The notes: generated by a model from the sequence alone, not told the origin. A stretch of DNA of 64,000 bases from Anaerolineae bacterium (GCA_030425205.1 JAUIAP010000015.1:62001-126000); one strand, 5' to 3'; positions 8,510-17,576 are shown, counted from the stretch's first letter. A program made the numbers and translations.

Positions 8510-9451
8510 ATGTTGACAATCATTGAAAAACCAGCACAGGTTCGGGACGCAGTCGGTGAAATTCGCGCGGGTGGGACAGACGTGCATGATCGCTATCGTC
8601 TCGGTGTTTCGTCGGGGCCGATTGTTGATATTTATAAGTTATCGGCCGATTTTGGCGACATCACTCAAAACGCAGACGGCACAGTGACGATTGGCGCGCT
8701 GGTGTCGATTGATGCTGTGGCGAAGAGTAAATTGGTGCAAGAACAGTATGCGGGGCTGGCGGAATCGGCCGATTCGCTCGGCACGCCACAAATCCGCTCC
8801 GCCGCCAGCATGGGGGGCGCCCTGCTGCAACGCACGCGCTGCTGGTTCTTTCGCCACCCCAACTATACCTGCTACAAATCGGGTGGCGATGAGTGCCACG
8901 CACGCGACCGCCACAATCCAAATGGGGTTGTCTTTGACGCAGGCGGCTGTGTCTATCCACATCCTTCTACGCTGGGGATGACCCTGCTGGCGTATGAGGC
9001 TGAGGTCGAAATTTATGGCAAGGGACGCCGACCAATTGCCGACCTGTTTGGCGATGGCAGTGATCCCACTCGTGATCATCTGCTGGCACAGGGCGACCTG
9101 CTGACGCATATCAATCTGCCAACGCCGACCCCTAATGAGCAGACCGCCTACTTCCGCTCAATCGCACGCTTTGAAGCGGAATGGCCGATTGTGGAATGTT
9201 TGGTGCGCTTAGTTGTTGAGGATGGCGTGATTACATTCGCCCGTGTTGGGGTGGGTGGCGTGGCGGCGGTTCCGCTGCGATTGGAGAATGTGGAGGCTGC
9301 GTTGATGGGTGCATCCGCGACGCAGGAGACGTTGGAGCGAGCGGCGAAGGTTTCGGCCGAAAACGCTAACCCGCTGCCGCACACGGCCCACAAAGTTGAC
9401 TTTCTAATTGGGACTGTGTTGGAAACATTGGAGCGTGCGCTCGAAGTTTAA
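8510..9451 (+). CDS. FAD-binding subunit of molybdenum hydroxylase
   Basis: This 313-residue protein has the FAD-binding domain of the CO dehydrogenase/xanthine dehydrogenase medium subunit: AGGTD at residues 21-25, TIGALVSI, and GTPQIRSAASMGGALLQR near residues 90-107. A cysteine-rich insertion follows (CWFFRHPNYTC, GGDEC), as in PaoB/YagS- and HbaD/HcrB-type subunits that hold an extra 4Fe-4S cluster. It should pass electrons between the Mo/Fe-S subunit and an acceptor. It begins 2 bp after the stop of the Mo subunit gene, so the two form one operon. Maturation genes (XdhC/CoxF-like) are not in the window. Confidence 0.85.
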   Translation: MLTIIEKPAQVRDAVGEIRAGGTDVHDRYRLGVSSGPIVDIYKLSADFGDITQNADGTVTIGALVSIDAVAKSKLVQEQYAGLAESADSLGTPQIRSAASMGGALLQRTRCWFFRHPNYTCYKSGGDECHARDRHNPNGVVFDAGGCVYPHPSTLGMTLLAYEAEVEIYGKGRRPIADLFGDGSDPTRDHLLAQGDLLTHINLPTPTPNEQTAYFRSIARFEAEWPIVECLVRLVVEDGVITFARVGVGGVAAVPLRLENVEAALMGASATQETLERAAKVSAENANPLPHTAHKVDFLIGTVLETLERALEV

Positions 9452-9503
9452 TCTAGCACCTTCAACTTGCTATACTACGACGAAATCATCCATTTTAGAC
9501 GAT

Positions 9504-10367
9504 ATGCTTTCCATCATTATCACCACGTACAACGCCCGTTCGTTGATCGGTCGCTGTCTCGACTCGCTCAAAAATCAGATAACAGAAATACCGTTTGAAA
9601 TTATTCTTGTCGACAGTTCCCGCGACGGGACGGCCGACTTTGTTGCCGAAAATTACCCCGCCGTCAAGCTGGTGCGTTTTGATGAGCGCAAATGGTGCGG
9701 TGGCGCACGCAACGCGGGCATCGCGTTCGCGCAGGGGGATGTCATCGCCTTTATCGACGCGGACTGTGTCGCCGCGCCCGACTGGGTGACGGCGACTTGT
9801 GCCGCCCACGAACAACACCCCGAGCCAATTATCGGCGGCGTGATCGACAACGCGAACCCCGAAGACACGGCGGGCTGGGCGTACTACTTTTCAGAATTTA
9901 GCGCATGGCTGCCCGGCACAGATTTCGGCCGAATCCGCGAAGTTCCCGGCTGCGTGATGAGCATCAAACGCTGGGCGTATGAGCAGTACGGCCCGTTTAT
10001 CGAAAAAACCTACTGCTCTGACTCCGCCTTTCATTGGCAAATTCAGGCGAAGGGGTATGAGGCGGTCATCGACCCCTCCATCCGCATCGCCCACACCAAC
10101 CCCGCCAACTTCGCCCACTTTTTGCGCCACGAAGTCGAGCATGGGCGCAACTTTGGCGAAGTTCGAGCGCGTGAGCAGGGGTGGTCGCGGCTACGGCGGT
10201 GGGGGATGAGCGCAACGCTGCCCGTCTTGCCGCTGCTGCTTTTCGGCCGAATCGCCTACGACGCACTTACCAAACAGCACGCACGCCCCTTCTTGCGCGT
10301 TGCGCCGCTCGTTCTCGCGGGTCAAATCGCGTGGTCTTACGGTGAATGTCGCGGCGCACTCATGTAG
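9504..10367 (+). CDS. glycosyltransferase family 2
   Basis: This 287-residue GT-A protein opens with LSIIITTYNARSLIGRCL, followed by the DSS..GTAD segment and FIDADC, the DxD-like metal and sugar-nucleotide site near residue 90. It should transfer a sugar from a nucleotide donor during surface polysaccharide synthesis at the inner face of the membrane. A hydrophobic, basic C-terminus (about residues 230-280) suggests membrane association. The ATG at 9504 is chosen because the domain begins there. It opens a run of same-strand polysaccharide genes extending to 17576. Donor and acceptor cannot be told. Confidence 0.85.
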   Translation: MLSIIITTYNARSLIGRCLDSLKNQITEIPFEIILVDSSRDGTADFVAENYPAVKLVRFDERKWCGGARNAGIAFAQGDVIAFIDADCVAAPDWVTATCAAHEQHPEPIIGGVIDNANPEDTAGWAYYFSEFSAWLPGTDFGRIREVPGCVMSIKRWAYEQYGPFIEKTYCSDSAFHWQIQAKGYEAVIDPSIRIAHTNPANFAHFLRHEVEHGRNFGEVRAREQGWSRLRRWGMSATLPVLPLLLFGRIAYDALTKQHARPFLRVAPLVLAGQIAWSYGECRGALM

Positions 10368-10395
10368 AATCAGTTGTTAGCTTATTCCTAACCTT

Positions 10396-11388
10396 ATGAA
10401 TATCGGATTGATCGGTTTCGGCCGAATTGCCCAACTCAAACATTTGCCCGCGCTCAACAAGGTCGCCACGATTGCCGCCGTTGCCGAGCGCGATCTCGAA
10501 CAACGCGCCAAGCTCCCCGCCAGCGTCGCACTCTACACCGATTACCAACATCTGCTAGACGATGCGGATGTGTCGGCCGTCGTCATCTGTCTGCCCTCGC
10601 ACCTGCACGCCGCCGCCGCCGTCTCCGCGATCGAACGAGGCAAACACGTCTACATCGAAAAGCCACTCGCCACCACCTATGAAGACGGACAGCGCGTCAT
10701 TGCCGCATGGCAAGAAGCGGGAACGGTCGGCATGGTCGGCTTCAACTTTCGCTTTTTCCCGCAGTACGCTCAGGCGCGTGCCGTCATCGCCAGTGGCGAC
10801 ATCGGCGATGTTGTCAGCGCGCGCGCCATCTTCACCAGCCGCGCCCGCACGTTGCCCGCATGGAAACAGGCACGCGACACGGGGGGCGGTGTTCTGCTCG
10901 ATTTGGCAACCCATCACATCGATTTGTCGCGCTATCTGTTTGCTGCGGAGGTGGCGGCCGTTTCGGCCGAAACGCGCACCCTCACCCACTTTCAAGACAG
11001 CGCATCGCTCACCCTAACCCTCACCAACGGCGTTAATGTCCAAATCACCGCCGCCCTCGCCGACCGTGAACGACAACAGTTTGAGATTATCGGCACAAAC
11101 GGTTCGCTCCTGATCGACCGTTACGCGCCTGCCCTCATCCAGCAGCCACAATCGCGCCGCGCCGCATGGCAAACGCAGCTTAAAGCCGTGCGTTTCAGCC
11201 CCGATTACAGCCAGCCGTTTGATGACGCGCTGGGTACATTTGTGCGTGCGGCTGAAACCGGCGTGCAGATCGCGCCTAGTTTGGCAGATGGCATGCGGAG
11301 TTTGGAGGTCGTTTTGGCGGGGGAGAAATCGGCCGAAACAGGCCAACGCATTAACCTAGCGGTTCCATTGGAGCCATTTGCGAGATGA
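10396..11388 (+). CDS. Gfo/Idh/MocA-family sugar dehydrogenase
   Basis: This is a 330-residue NAD(P)-dependent oxidoreductase. The Rossmann motif GFGRIAQLKH lies near residues 7-16, and the family lysine motif EKPLA near residue 93. GGGVLLDLATHHIDLSRYL carries the usual D/H catalytic region near residue 180. Members oxidise or epimerise nucleotide sugars and free sugars. Its place among glycosyltransferases suggests it prepares a sugar donor for the polymer. The next gene overlaps its stop by 4 bp (ATGA), so translation is probably coupled. Confidence 0.88.
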   Translation: MNIGLIGFGRIAQLKHLPALNKVATIAAVAERDLEQRAKLPASVALYTDYQHLLDDADVSAVVICLPSHLHAAAAVSAIERGKHVYIEKPLATTYEDGQRVIAAWQEAGTVGMVGFNFRFFPQYAQARAVIASGDIGDVVSARAIFTSRARTLPAWKQARDTGGGVLLDLATHHIDLSRYLFAAEVAAVSAETRTLTHFQDSASLTLTLTNGVNVQITAALADRERQQFEIIGTNGSLLIDRYAPALIQQPQSRRAAWQTQLKAVRFSPDYSQPFDDALGTFVRAAETGVQIAPSLADGMRSLEVVLAGEKSAETGQRINLAVPLEPFAR

Positions 11389-12572
11389 AAGTCCTGCTCC
11401 TGCACGATAAGGGAACCGCCACAGGTGGCGCAGAACGCCAATTTCTCGCCCATCGTGCCGCCCTGCGCGCGCACGGTCACGACGCACGCCTCCTCGCCAC
11501 CAGCGCAACCCCGATCCCCAACAGCCAAAACCACGCCGATTACGTCACCTTTGGCACCAACAATCTCAAGCTGCAAGCCGTGACGCAGACGGTCAACCCC
11601 GCCGCCTATCACACGTTGCGTCGCGTCTTGCGCCAATTTGACCCCGACATTGTGCATGTGCGTCTCTTTCTCTGGCAACTCTCGCCGCTCATCCTACCGC
11701 TTTTGCGAGACCGTCCCGCGCTCTACCAAACGAGCATGTACAAGGCGATTTGTCCGACGGGAAAAAAGTTGCTGCCCAACGGCACGCTGTGTCATGCCCC
11801 CGTTGGTCGCGCCTGTCTGCGCTGTCTCACGCCCCAATCGTGGCTGCTGATGATGGGCCAGCACGCGCTCTGGCAACGTTGGCAAGGGGCGTTTGATCGC
11901 GTCGTCGCGCTCAGTTCGCAGATGGCGCAGATGTTGCGTGATGGGGGCGTACAAAATGTGTGCGTCGTGCATAACGGCGTGGCGCAACGGGCAGTTCGTC
12001 CGCCGTTGAGCGATCCGCCAACCGTTATTTATGCGGGGCGTTTGGAGCGCGAGAAGGGGGTTGATGTATTTCTTGCGGCAGTGGCAATGGTGCGAGAGCA
12101 ACATCCCGCGCTGCGTGTTTTGATTGTGGGGGAAGGGGCATTTTCGGCCGAACTCCAAAAACAATCCAACACCCTCAACCTATCCAAACACGTCCAGTTT
12201 CTCGGTTATCTCACCCGCGCCGAACTCGAAGCCCTCAGCGACAGCGCATGGGTACAGGTCGTTCCCTCACTGTGGGCGGAGCCGTTTGGCAACGTCACGA
12301 CGGAGGCGATGATGCGCGGCACGGCGGTCATCGCCAGCGCAGTCGGCGGACAGCTCGACATCGTGGACGACGGCAAAACGGGCTATCTCATTCCCCCCAA
12401 CGATGTCGACGCATTGGTGGATCGTCTACTGACGCTGTTGGCGGATAAATCGCATTGTGAGGCGATGGGGATGGCGGGGCGCGAACGTGCGCTGGCGTGC
12501 TTTTCAGAACAGCGACGGACAGAAGACTTTTTGCAAATCTATGATGAGCTACTGCGGGAGCGTGCCGCGTGA
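11385..12572 (+). CDS. glycosyltransferase family 4
   Basis: This 395-residue retaining GT-B enzyme has an N-terminal acceptor domain with GGAERQFLAHR near residue 14. Its C-terminal donor domain has YAGRLEREKGVDVFLAAV, VGEGAF and the E-x7-E region of the family, PSLWAEPFGNVTTEAMMRG. A cluster of five cysteines around residues 120-150 (CPTGKKL..C..C..CLRC) is also found in some Chloroflexota and cyanobacterial GT4 proteins and may bind a metal. It overlaps the upstream dehydrogenase gene by 4 bp and the downstream flippase gene by 4 bp. Confidence 0.88.
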   Translation: MKVLLLHDKGTATGGAERQFLAHRAALRAHGHDARLLATSATPIPNSQNHADYVTFGTNNLKLQAVTQTVNPAAYHTLRRVLRQFDPDIVHVRLFLWQLSPLILPLLRDRPALYQTSMYKAICPTGKKLLPNGTLCHAPVGRACLRCLTPQSWLLMMGQHALWQRWQGAFDRVVALSSQMAQMLRDGGVQNVCVVHNGVAQRAVRPPLSDPPTVIYAGRLEREKGVDVFLAAVAMVREQHPALRVLIVGEGAFSAELQKQSNTLNLSKHVQFLGYLTRAELEALSDSAWVQVVPSLWAEPFGNVTTEAMMRGTAVIASAVGGQLDIVDDGKTGYLIPPNDVDALVDRLLTLLADKSHCEAMGMAGRERALACFSEQRRTEDFLQIYDELLRERAA

Positions 12573-14014
12573 GTGCGCTCAATCACGCCACCGTGCGCTC
12601 GGGCGCATGGCGCGTCGGCACGCAAGCGGTGCAGCTTGCGCTCGGTATTGGCTCGGCCGCGACGTTGGCGCGGCTCATCTCCCCCGCCAGCTTTGGCCTC
12701 TTTGCGATGGTCACGGTGCTGACTGAGCTAGTCGGCACTTTCCGCGACTTCGGTCTGCCTCACGCCGCGCTGCAATCCAAATCACTCAACCATGACGAGT
12801 TAAGTGCATTATTTTGGTTTTCCCTGCGCCTCAACTTTATTACGCTCATTCTGCTTGCGCTGTCTGCCCCACTCGTGGCGCTCTTTTTTGGCGAACCCGC
12901 CCTAATTGTGATGACGCTCGTTTTAGCTGTCTGTCTATTTGTCGGCAGTCTTGCCGAGCAGTCGCGGTCGCTGATGATGCGCCGCTTTCAGTTTGATCAG
13001 CTTGCATTGTGTGAACTGGCCGCCCTGATCGCAAGCATTGCGGTTGCTATTGGCGGGGGAGTGTTGGGATGGGCGCACTGGGCGTTGGTGGCGCAGTTGG
13101 GGACATGGCAGGTTGTGCGTGCGGGGTTGATTGTGTGGCGTGCCAAATGGGTTCCGACGCGGGGTGGGGTGAAAGAGATTGGACGGCTTAGAGATTTCGG
13201 CCGAAATATCACTCTTTTTCGTGTAGTCAGCCATATCGGACGTAATCTCGATCGCGTCGTGGTCGGCCGATTAAGCGGTACGGTTGCGCTCGGTCTCTAC
13301 AACAACGCCTATCGCTGGTCGCTCTTCCCAATCCAGCAGCTTTACACCCCCTTGATGAGCGTCGCCGTTGCGGGTCTCAGCCGCGCACAGGATGATGCCA
13401 CGCAGTTCCGCCGTCTCGTCAAACGTGGCATTTTCCCACTCTACGCCATCGTGACGCCCGTGCTGGCGTTCCTCTCGCTTGAGGCCACGCCCGTGATACA
13501 CCTGTTGCTCGGTGAGCAGTGGCTTGACGCCGCCCCTTACTTTCGACTGCTCTGTCTTGCGGCCTTTGCGGAAAGTCTCAATAAGCTGTTCAAGTGGCTC
13601 TACACCGCCCAAGCACAAACGCGCCGTCAGCTCACATGGGGCGTTCTCTACACATCGGGCATGGTCATCGCCATTGCGGTTGGCGCACAGTTTGGCGCGT
13701 ATGCGGTGGCGATTGCATTTACAGCGGGAAGCTGGCTGCTGCTGTTGCCGGGTCTCTGGCTGTGCCTCAGCGTTGTCCCGACGACGCTGCGCGATCTGCT
13801 TGACGTGCTGTGGCGACCCATTTTGGCGACCCTTGCGGGTGGGTTGCTGCTGCAATTTGCGCCCGCTGCCGCACCGTTCGCGCGTCTGCTTTTGTCTGGC
13901 ACACTTTTTTCAATTGGCTATCTTATCGCGTGGTTGCTGCTGCCAAACGGCTGGCAGGCGACGCGCCAACTGTTGCGCCTGTTTACTTATTTGAGACCAA
14001 AATCTGCCTTGTAA
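12569..14014 (+). CDS. Wzx-like polysaccharide flippase (MOP superfamily)
   Basis: This 481-residue membrane protein has about 12-14 hydrophobic helices. Its N-terminus (RSGAWRVGTQAVQLALGIGS..LARLISPASFGLFAM) is typical of lipopolysaccharide-biosynthesis flippases in the MOP superfamily. It should flip lipid-linked oligosaccharide repeat units across the cytoplasmic membrane. It starts with GTG at 12569, inside the stop region of the GT4 gene (GTGA overlap), which supports coupled translation. No Wzy-like polymerase is obvious next to it; the membrane protein at 19520 is one candidate. Confidence 0.87.
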   Translation: MSALNHATVRSGAWRVGTQAVQLALGIGSAATLARLISPASFGLFAMVTVLTELVGTFRDFGLPHAALQSKSLNHDELSALFWFSLRLNFITLILLALSAPLVALFFGEPALIVMTLVLAVCLFVGSLAEQSRSLMMRRFQFDQLALCELAALIASIAVAIGGGVLGWAHWALVAQLGTWQVVRAGLIVWRAKWVPTRGGVKEIGRLRDFGRNITLFRVVSHIGRNLDRVVVGRLSGTVALGLYNNAYRWSLFPIQQLYTPLMSVAVAGLSRAQDDATQFRRLVKRGIFPLYAIVTPVLAFLSLEATPVIHLLLGEQWLDAAPYFRLLCLAAFAESLNKLFKWLYTAQAQTRRQLTWGVLYTSGMVIAIAVGAQFGAYAVAIAFTAGSWLLLLPGLWLCLSVVPTTLRDLLDVLWRPILATLAGGLLLQFAPAAAPFARLLLSGTLFSIGYLIAWLLLPNGWQATRQLLRLFTYLRPKSAL

Positions 14015-14032
14015 CGTCGGGCTAAAGAAACT

Positions 14033-14974
14033 ATGACACAAAAAATTTCCGTTGTTCTCGTTGCATTCCGCGACTATGCCCACATTGCTCGCACGGTCGG
14101 CTTCTTGTCGCGTCAGACGGTTGCTGACCAAATCGAGTTAATTATCGTCGCGCCGCATCGGTTGCCAGAGTTGGCGACGTTGACGGGGTTTGGCGCGGTG
14201 CAGGTGGTGGAAATCGGCCGAATTCACAACGTAGATATCGCCGCCGCCGATGGCGTTCTCGCCGCCACTGCGCCGATTGTCTCCGTCATTGAAGACCACG
14301 CCTACCCCGACCCCGCATGGGCTGAGCGCATCATCGCCACGTATGCGCAGGGTGACTGGGGCATCGTCGGGTCGCGCATCGGCAACGCCAACCCTGCCAG
14401 CGGCCTAAGTTGGGCAAACATGCTGATCGCCTATGGCCCCCAATCGCGCACAAAAAGGCAGGAAGTCAAAAATATGCCGACGCACAACAGCAGTTTTCGG
14501 ACTGCGCTCGTGCAGGCGTATGGTGACGATCTGCGCGCCATGATGGGGCGCGGCGGTGGCTTGATGGCGGCACTGCGTGAACAGGGCGCGACCGCTTTTC
14601 ACGCAGGAGATGCACGAGTGGCACACGCCAATCCATCTAAACTGAGCGCATCGGCCGATTTGCGCTTCAATGCAGGTCGCCAATATGCCACAAAACGCGC
14701 TCAGGATTGGTCACTGTCCAAGCGCATCGGCTTCGCGCTCGGCGCACCGCTTATCCCGTTTGTGCGTCTGTTGCGCTTCTACCAAGATTATTTTGCCAGC
14801 GGCGCAGTCGATAAGCGCGTGCTGCCCGCATTGCTGCTGGCATTGAGCTTTGACGCGGTGGGTCAAGCGGCAGGCTATTTGTGGGGGGAGGGAAAATCGG
14901 CCGAAACCCTCGCCACATTTGAAATGGGACGCTTGCGCCACCTGACTCCACACGACAGCGAGGCACTTGCATGA
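14033..14974 (+). CDS. glycosyltransferase family 2 protein
   Basis: This 313-residue protein starts with KISVVLVAFRDYAHIARTVG and has the GT2 fold pattern through FGAVQVVEIGRIHN and VIEDHAYPDPAW near residues 85-100 (EDH in place of the common DxD). It resembles the glycosyltransferase at 9504 but with a weaker donor motif, so a divergent donor or loss of activity is possible. A C-terminal amphipathic or hydrophobic region is present. A short 57-codon frame starts inside its stop codon. Confidence 0.75.
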   Translation: MTQKISVVLVAFRDYAHIARTVGFLSRQTVADQIELIIVAPHRLPELATLTGFGAVQVVEIGRIHNVDIAAADGVLAATAPIVSVIEDHAYPDPAWAERIIATYAQGDWGIVGSRIGNANPASGLSWANMLIAYGPQSRTKRQEVKNMPTHNSSFRTALVQAYGDDLRAMMGRGGGLMAALREQGATAFHAGDARVAHANPSKLSASADLRFNAGRQYATKRAQDWSLSKRIGFALGAPLIPFVRLLRFYQDYFASGAVDKRVLPALLLALSFDAVGQAAGYLWGEGKSAETLATFEMGRLRHLTPHDSEALA

Positions 14975-15141
14975 CCCGTCGCCCTTTTTGGCCTCTCGTA
15001 TCGATTTTGCTATGCTTCCCTCCGATGTCGTGCAATGTAGCGCAGGATATGGCAGGGTTTCCAAGCAACAACAAAAAATGGCTCTCTGAGCATTCATGGG
15101 GTAAAGGTTCGGGAAATCCATTTCCCGAACCACAGAGTTGA
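14971..15141 (+). CDS. possible small lipoprotein-like peptide (56 residues)
   Basis: The ATG overlaps the previous stop (ATGA), which favours coupled translation. The N-terminus RRPFWPLVSILLCFPPMSC is basic then hydrophobic, with a cysteine where a lipobox would end. The last 15 or so codons run through the 15106-15131 hairpin repeat, so the frame may be accidental or the end of a truncated gene. There is no recognised family. Confidence 0.25.
   Translation: MTRRPFWPLVSILLCFPPMSCNVAQDMAGFPSNNKKWLSEHSWGKGSGNPFPEPQS
15106..15131. repeat. 26-bp perfect hairpin repeat, copy 1
   Basis: GGTTCGGGAAAT and ATTTCCCGAACC form a 12-bp stem around CC. The inner 22 bp occur again as the exact reverse complement at 54920-54941. 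It may also act as a transcription stop before the flavoprotein gene. Confidence 0.7.
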
Positions 15142-15185
15142 ATCTATTTTATGGTCTTGCAGACAGTATGGTTAGGTGAAAAATA

Positions 15186-16589
15186 ATGATGGGAAGAGAA
15201 ATTGTTGTGATTGGCGGTGGGCCTGCTGGCTTGACGGCCGCTTATGAACTAGGCAAACAGGGTGTTTGCGCGAGCGTTTTGGAAATGGGGGAGCGCGTCG
15301 GCGGTATTGCGCGGACGGAGAGCTACAAAGGGTACCATTTTGATATTGGCGGTCATCGCTTTTACACAAAAGTGAGTGAGGTTGAGGAGATATGGCATGA
15401 GGTGCTGGACGATGATTTCTTGGTGCGTCCACGTCTCTCGCGCATCTTTTACAATGGGGATTTTTATCCCTATCCGCTCAATCTCGTTAAGACGTTGCAA
15501 AATCTGGGAATCGTTGAAAGCATCCGCATCGGACTAAGCTACGTCTATTGGAAGATCAAACCCTATCCACAGGAGGAATCATTTGAGGAGTGGGTCACAA
15601 ATCGTTTTGGGGACCGGCTTTACCGCATATTTTTCAAGCATTACACGGAAAAAGTTTGGGGCATTTCCACGCTGGAGATTCGCGCAGATTGGGCGGCACA
15701 GCGCATTAAGGGGCTTTCATTGCGTTCGGCCGTCACACAAGCGGTTTTAGGCCGATCCAACGTCAAATCCCTCATCGAACAGTTCCACTACCCGCGCTTG
15801 GGTCCCGGCATGATGTGGGAGCGCATGCAGGAGATGATCGCGGAGAATGGGGGTGAAGTCTGTCTGCAAACAAAGGTGACCGCCATTCAGCATGATGGGG
15901 AGCAGATTTTGGGAATTTCGGCCGAAAAGTCAGGCATCACCCATCATCAACCCGTGCAACAGCTTATTTCCAGTATGCCGCTGGCGCAGTTGGTGCAGGT
16001 GCTTGATCCGCCCCCGCCCGCCGAGATTTTGGCGGCAGCGGACGGGCTTAGATACCGTGACTTCTTGATTGTTGTGCTAATTGTCGATCAAGCCGACCTT
16101 TTCCCCGATAACTGGATTTACATTCACAGCCGCAACGTGCGCGTTGGGCGCATTCAGAACTTCAAAAATTGGAGTGACGACATGGTTCCCGACGCGAATA
16201 AGACGAGTTTGGGGATGGAGTACTTCACGAATGAAGGGGACGATCTATGGCGTATGTCAGATGAAGCGCTGCATGAGCTGGCACGGCAAGAGATCGCGCA
16301 GTTGGGGCTGGCAAAATCGGCCGATGTGATCGACGGCACCGTGATTCGCCAGCGCAAGGCGTACCCCGTTTACGACAGCACGTATCAGGAAAACCTCGCA
16401 ATCATTCGCGACTATTTGGCGCGTTTTGAAAATTTGCAGACGATTGGGCGCAACGGCCTGCACCGCTACAACAATCAAGATCATTCGATGCTGACAGGCT
16501 TACTTGCGGCACGCAACATCTTAGGCGAGGCGAATCGGCTTTGGGATGTCAACGTGGAGCGGTCTTACTATGAAGAGGTGGTACGCTAG
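15186..16589 (+). CDS. FAD-dependent oxidoreductase, UDP-galactopyranose-mutase-like
   Basis: This 467-residue flavoprotein has an N-terminal dinucleotide fold (VIGGGPAGLTAAYELGKQG) and the GGIARTESYKGYHFDIGGHR pattern of the amine-oxidase/UGM-like family. IGRNGLHRYNNQDHSMLTG near the C-terminus closes the FAD site. Family members of this length are seen beside glycosyltransferases and are often annotated as NAD(P)/FAD-dependent or protoporphyrinogen-oxidase-like proteins. A role in making or epimerising a sugar donor is inferred from context. It directly abuts the next GT2 gene with no gap. Confidence 0.8.
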   Translation: MMGREIVVIGGGPAGLTAAYELGKQGVCASVLEMGERVGGIARTESYKGYHFDIGGHRFYTKVSEVEEIWHEVLDDDFLVRPRLSRIFYNGDFYPYPLNLVKTLQNLGIVESIRIGLSYVYWKIKPYPQEESFEEWVTNRFGDRLYRIFFKHYTEKVWGISTLEIRADWAAQRIKGLSLRSAVTQAVLGRSNVKSLIEQFHYPRLGPGMMWERMQEMIAENGGEVCLQTKVTAIQHDGEQILGISAEKSGITHHQPVQQLISSMPLAQLVQVLDPPPPAEILAAADGLRYRDFLIVVLIVDQADLFPDNWIYIHSRNVRVGRIQNFKNWSDDMVPDANKTSLGMEYFTNEGDDLWRMSDEALHELARQEIAQLGLAKSADVIDGTVIRQRKAYPVYDSTYQENLAIIRDYLARFENLQTIGRNGLHRYNNQDHSMLTGLLAARNILGEANRLWDVNVERSYYEEVVR

Positions 16590-17576
16590 ATGATTTCGGT
16601 GGTGATGCCGATTCATCAGGATAACGCGGCAACTCGTCGCGCACTATCAGCTGTTATTGGAGCGGACGAATTTATCGTTGTCGTGGACGGGGGAGATGTT
16701 GCGGCAGTGGCGGCAGCACAAGCGGTGGGGGCGACCGTGATTGCGCTCGACGAACAGCGTGGGCCAGCGGTGGCGCGCAATGTGGGGGCGCGGGCGGCAA
16801 GTGGGGAGGTGTTGTTTTTTGTGGATAGTGATGTGTTAGTTTCGGCCGAAACGCTGCCCAAAATCCGCACCGCATTTGCTGACTCAACCCTCACCGCCTT
16901 GATCGGCTCCTACGATGACGCGCCCGCTGACCCACACTTTCTCTCTCAATATCGCAACCTGCTCCATCATTTTACGCACCAACAATCGGGCGGCGAGGCG
17001 TTCACCTTTTGGGGCGCATGTGGCGCCGTGCGCCGTGCCGCATTTCTCGCCGTTGGTGGCTTTGATGAAAGCTATCCCCATCCTTCCATCGAAGATATTG
17101 AGCTTGGCTATCGGCTGCGTGCGGCAGGCTATCGGCTGCGACTTGACCCAGCATTACAGGTGAAACATCTCAAACGCTGGACGGCGTTCAACATGCTGCA
17201 CACCGATCTGTTTCGTCGCGCCCTGCCCTGGTCACGGCTGATTTTGGCGGGAGACGGGTTTGAAGAGAGTCTAAACATCGACCAGACGCAGCGGGCGAGT
17301 GTTGCGCTGGCGTTTTTGCTGTTGCCCGTCACGCTGCGCTCTCGACGCGGCGGCGCGTTGATTTTGGCGGGGCTGTGCTGGCTCAATCGGCCGTTCTATG
17401 CTTTTTTACAGCGCAAGCGGGGCAACGGTTTTTTACTACGCGCTCTTTTTTGGCATTGGGTTTATTTTTTGTGCAGTGGGATGGGGTTTTTAGGGGCGTT
17501 GTTCCTGCGGTTAAAACCACAGGCTGATACGCAAAGTGCGTTGTCGGTATCCGACCCTGCGGCTCAAACGCACTAG
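16590..17576 (+). CDS. glycosyltransferase family 2
   Basis: This 328-residue GT2 protein has a donor domain with MISVVMPIHQDNAATRRAL, FFVDSDV (DxD, near residue 77) and GGFDESYPHPSIEDIELGYR, the acceptor-side ED motif near residues 155-172. A hydrophobic C-terminal segment ends in GMGFLGALFLRLK. The final 15 residues or so (after LRLK) are encoded by a dispersed repeat shared with 51256-51355, so the original C-terminus was probably shorter or different. The start codon immediately follows the stop of the flavoprotein gene. Confidence 0.85.
   Translation: MISVVMPIHQDNAATRRALSAVIGADEFIVVVDGGDVAAVAAAQAVGATVIALDEQRGPAVARNVGARAASGEVLFFVDSDVLVSAETLPKIRTAFADSTLTALIGSYDDAPADPHFLSQYRNLLHHFTHQQSGGEAFTFWGACGAVRRAAFLAVGGFDESYPHPSIEDIELGYRLRAAGYRLRLDPALQVKHLKRWTAFNMLHTDLFRRALPWSRLILAGDGFEESLNIDQTQRASVALAFLLLPVTLRSRRGGALILAGLCWLNRPFYAFLQRKRGNGFLLRALFWHWVYFLCSGMGFLGALFLRLKPQADTQSALSVSDPAAQTH
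17520..17575 (+). repeat. dispersed repeat, copy 1 (over a gene end)
   Basis: The segment GTGCGTTGTCGGTATCCGAC and its flanks recur, inverted and with few mismatches, near 51302-51350. The TTAAAACCA.AGGCTGA.ACGC part recurs directly at 51258-51280. The element can fold imperfectly (GTGCGTT...AACGCAC). It spans the 3' end of the GT2 gene. Confidence 0.6.
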
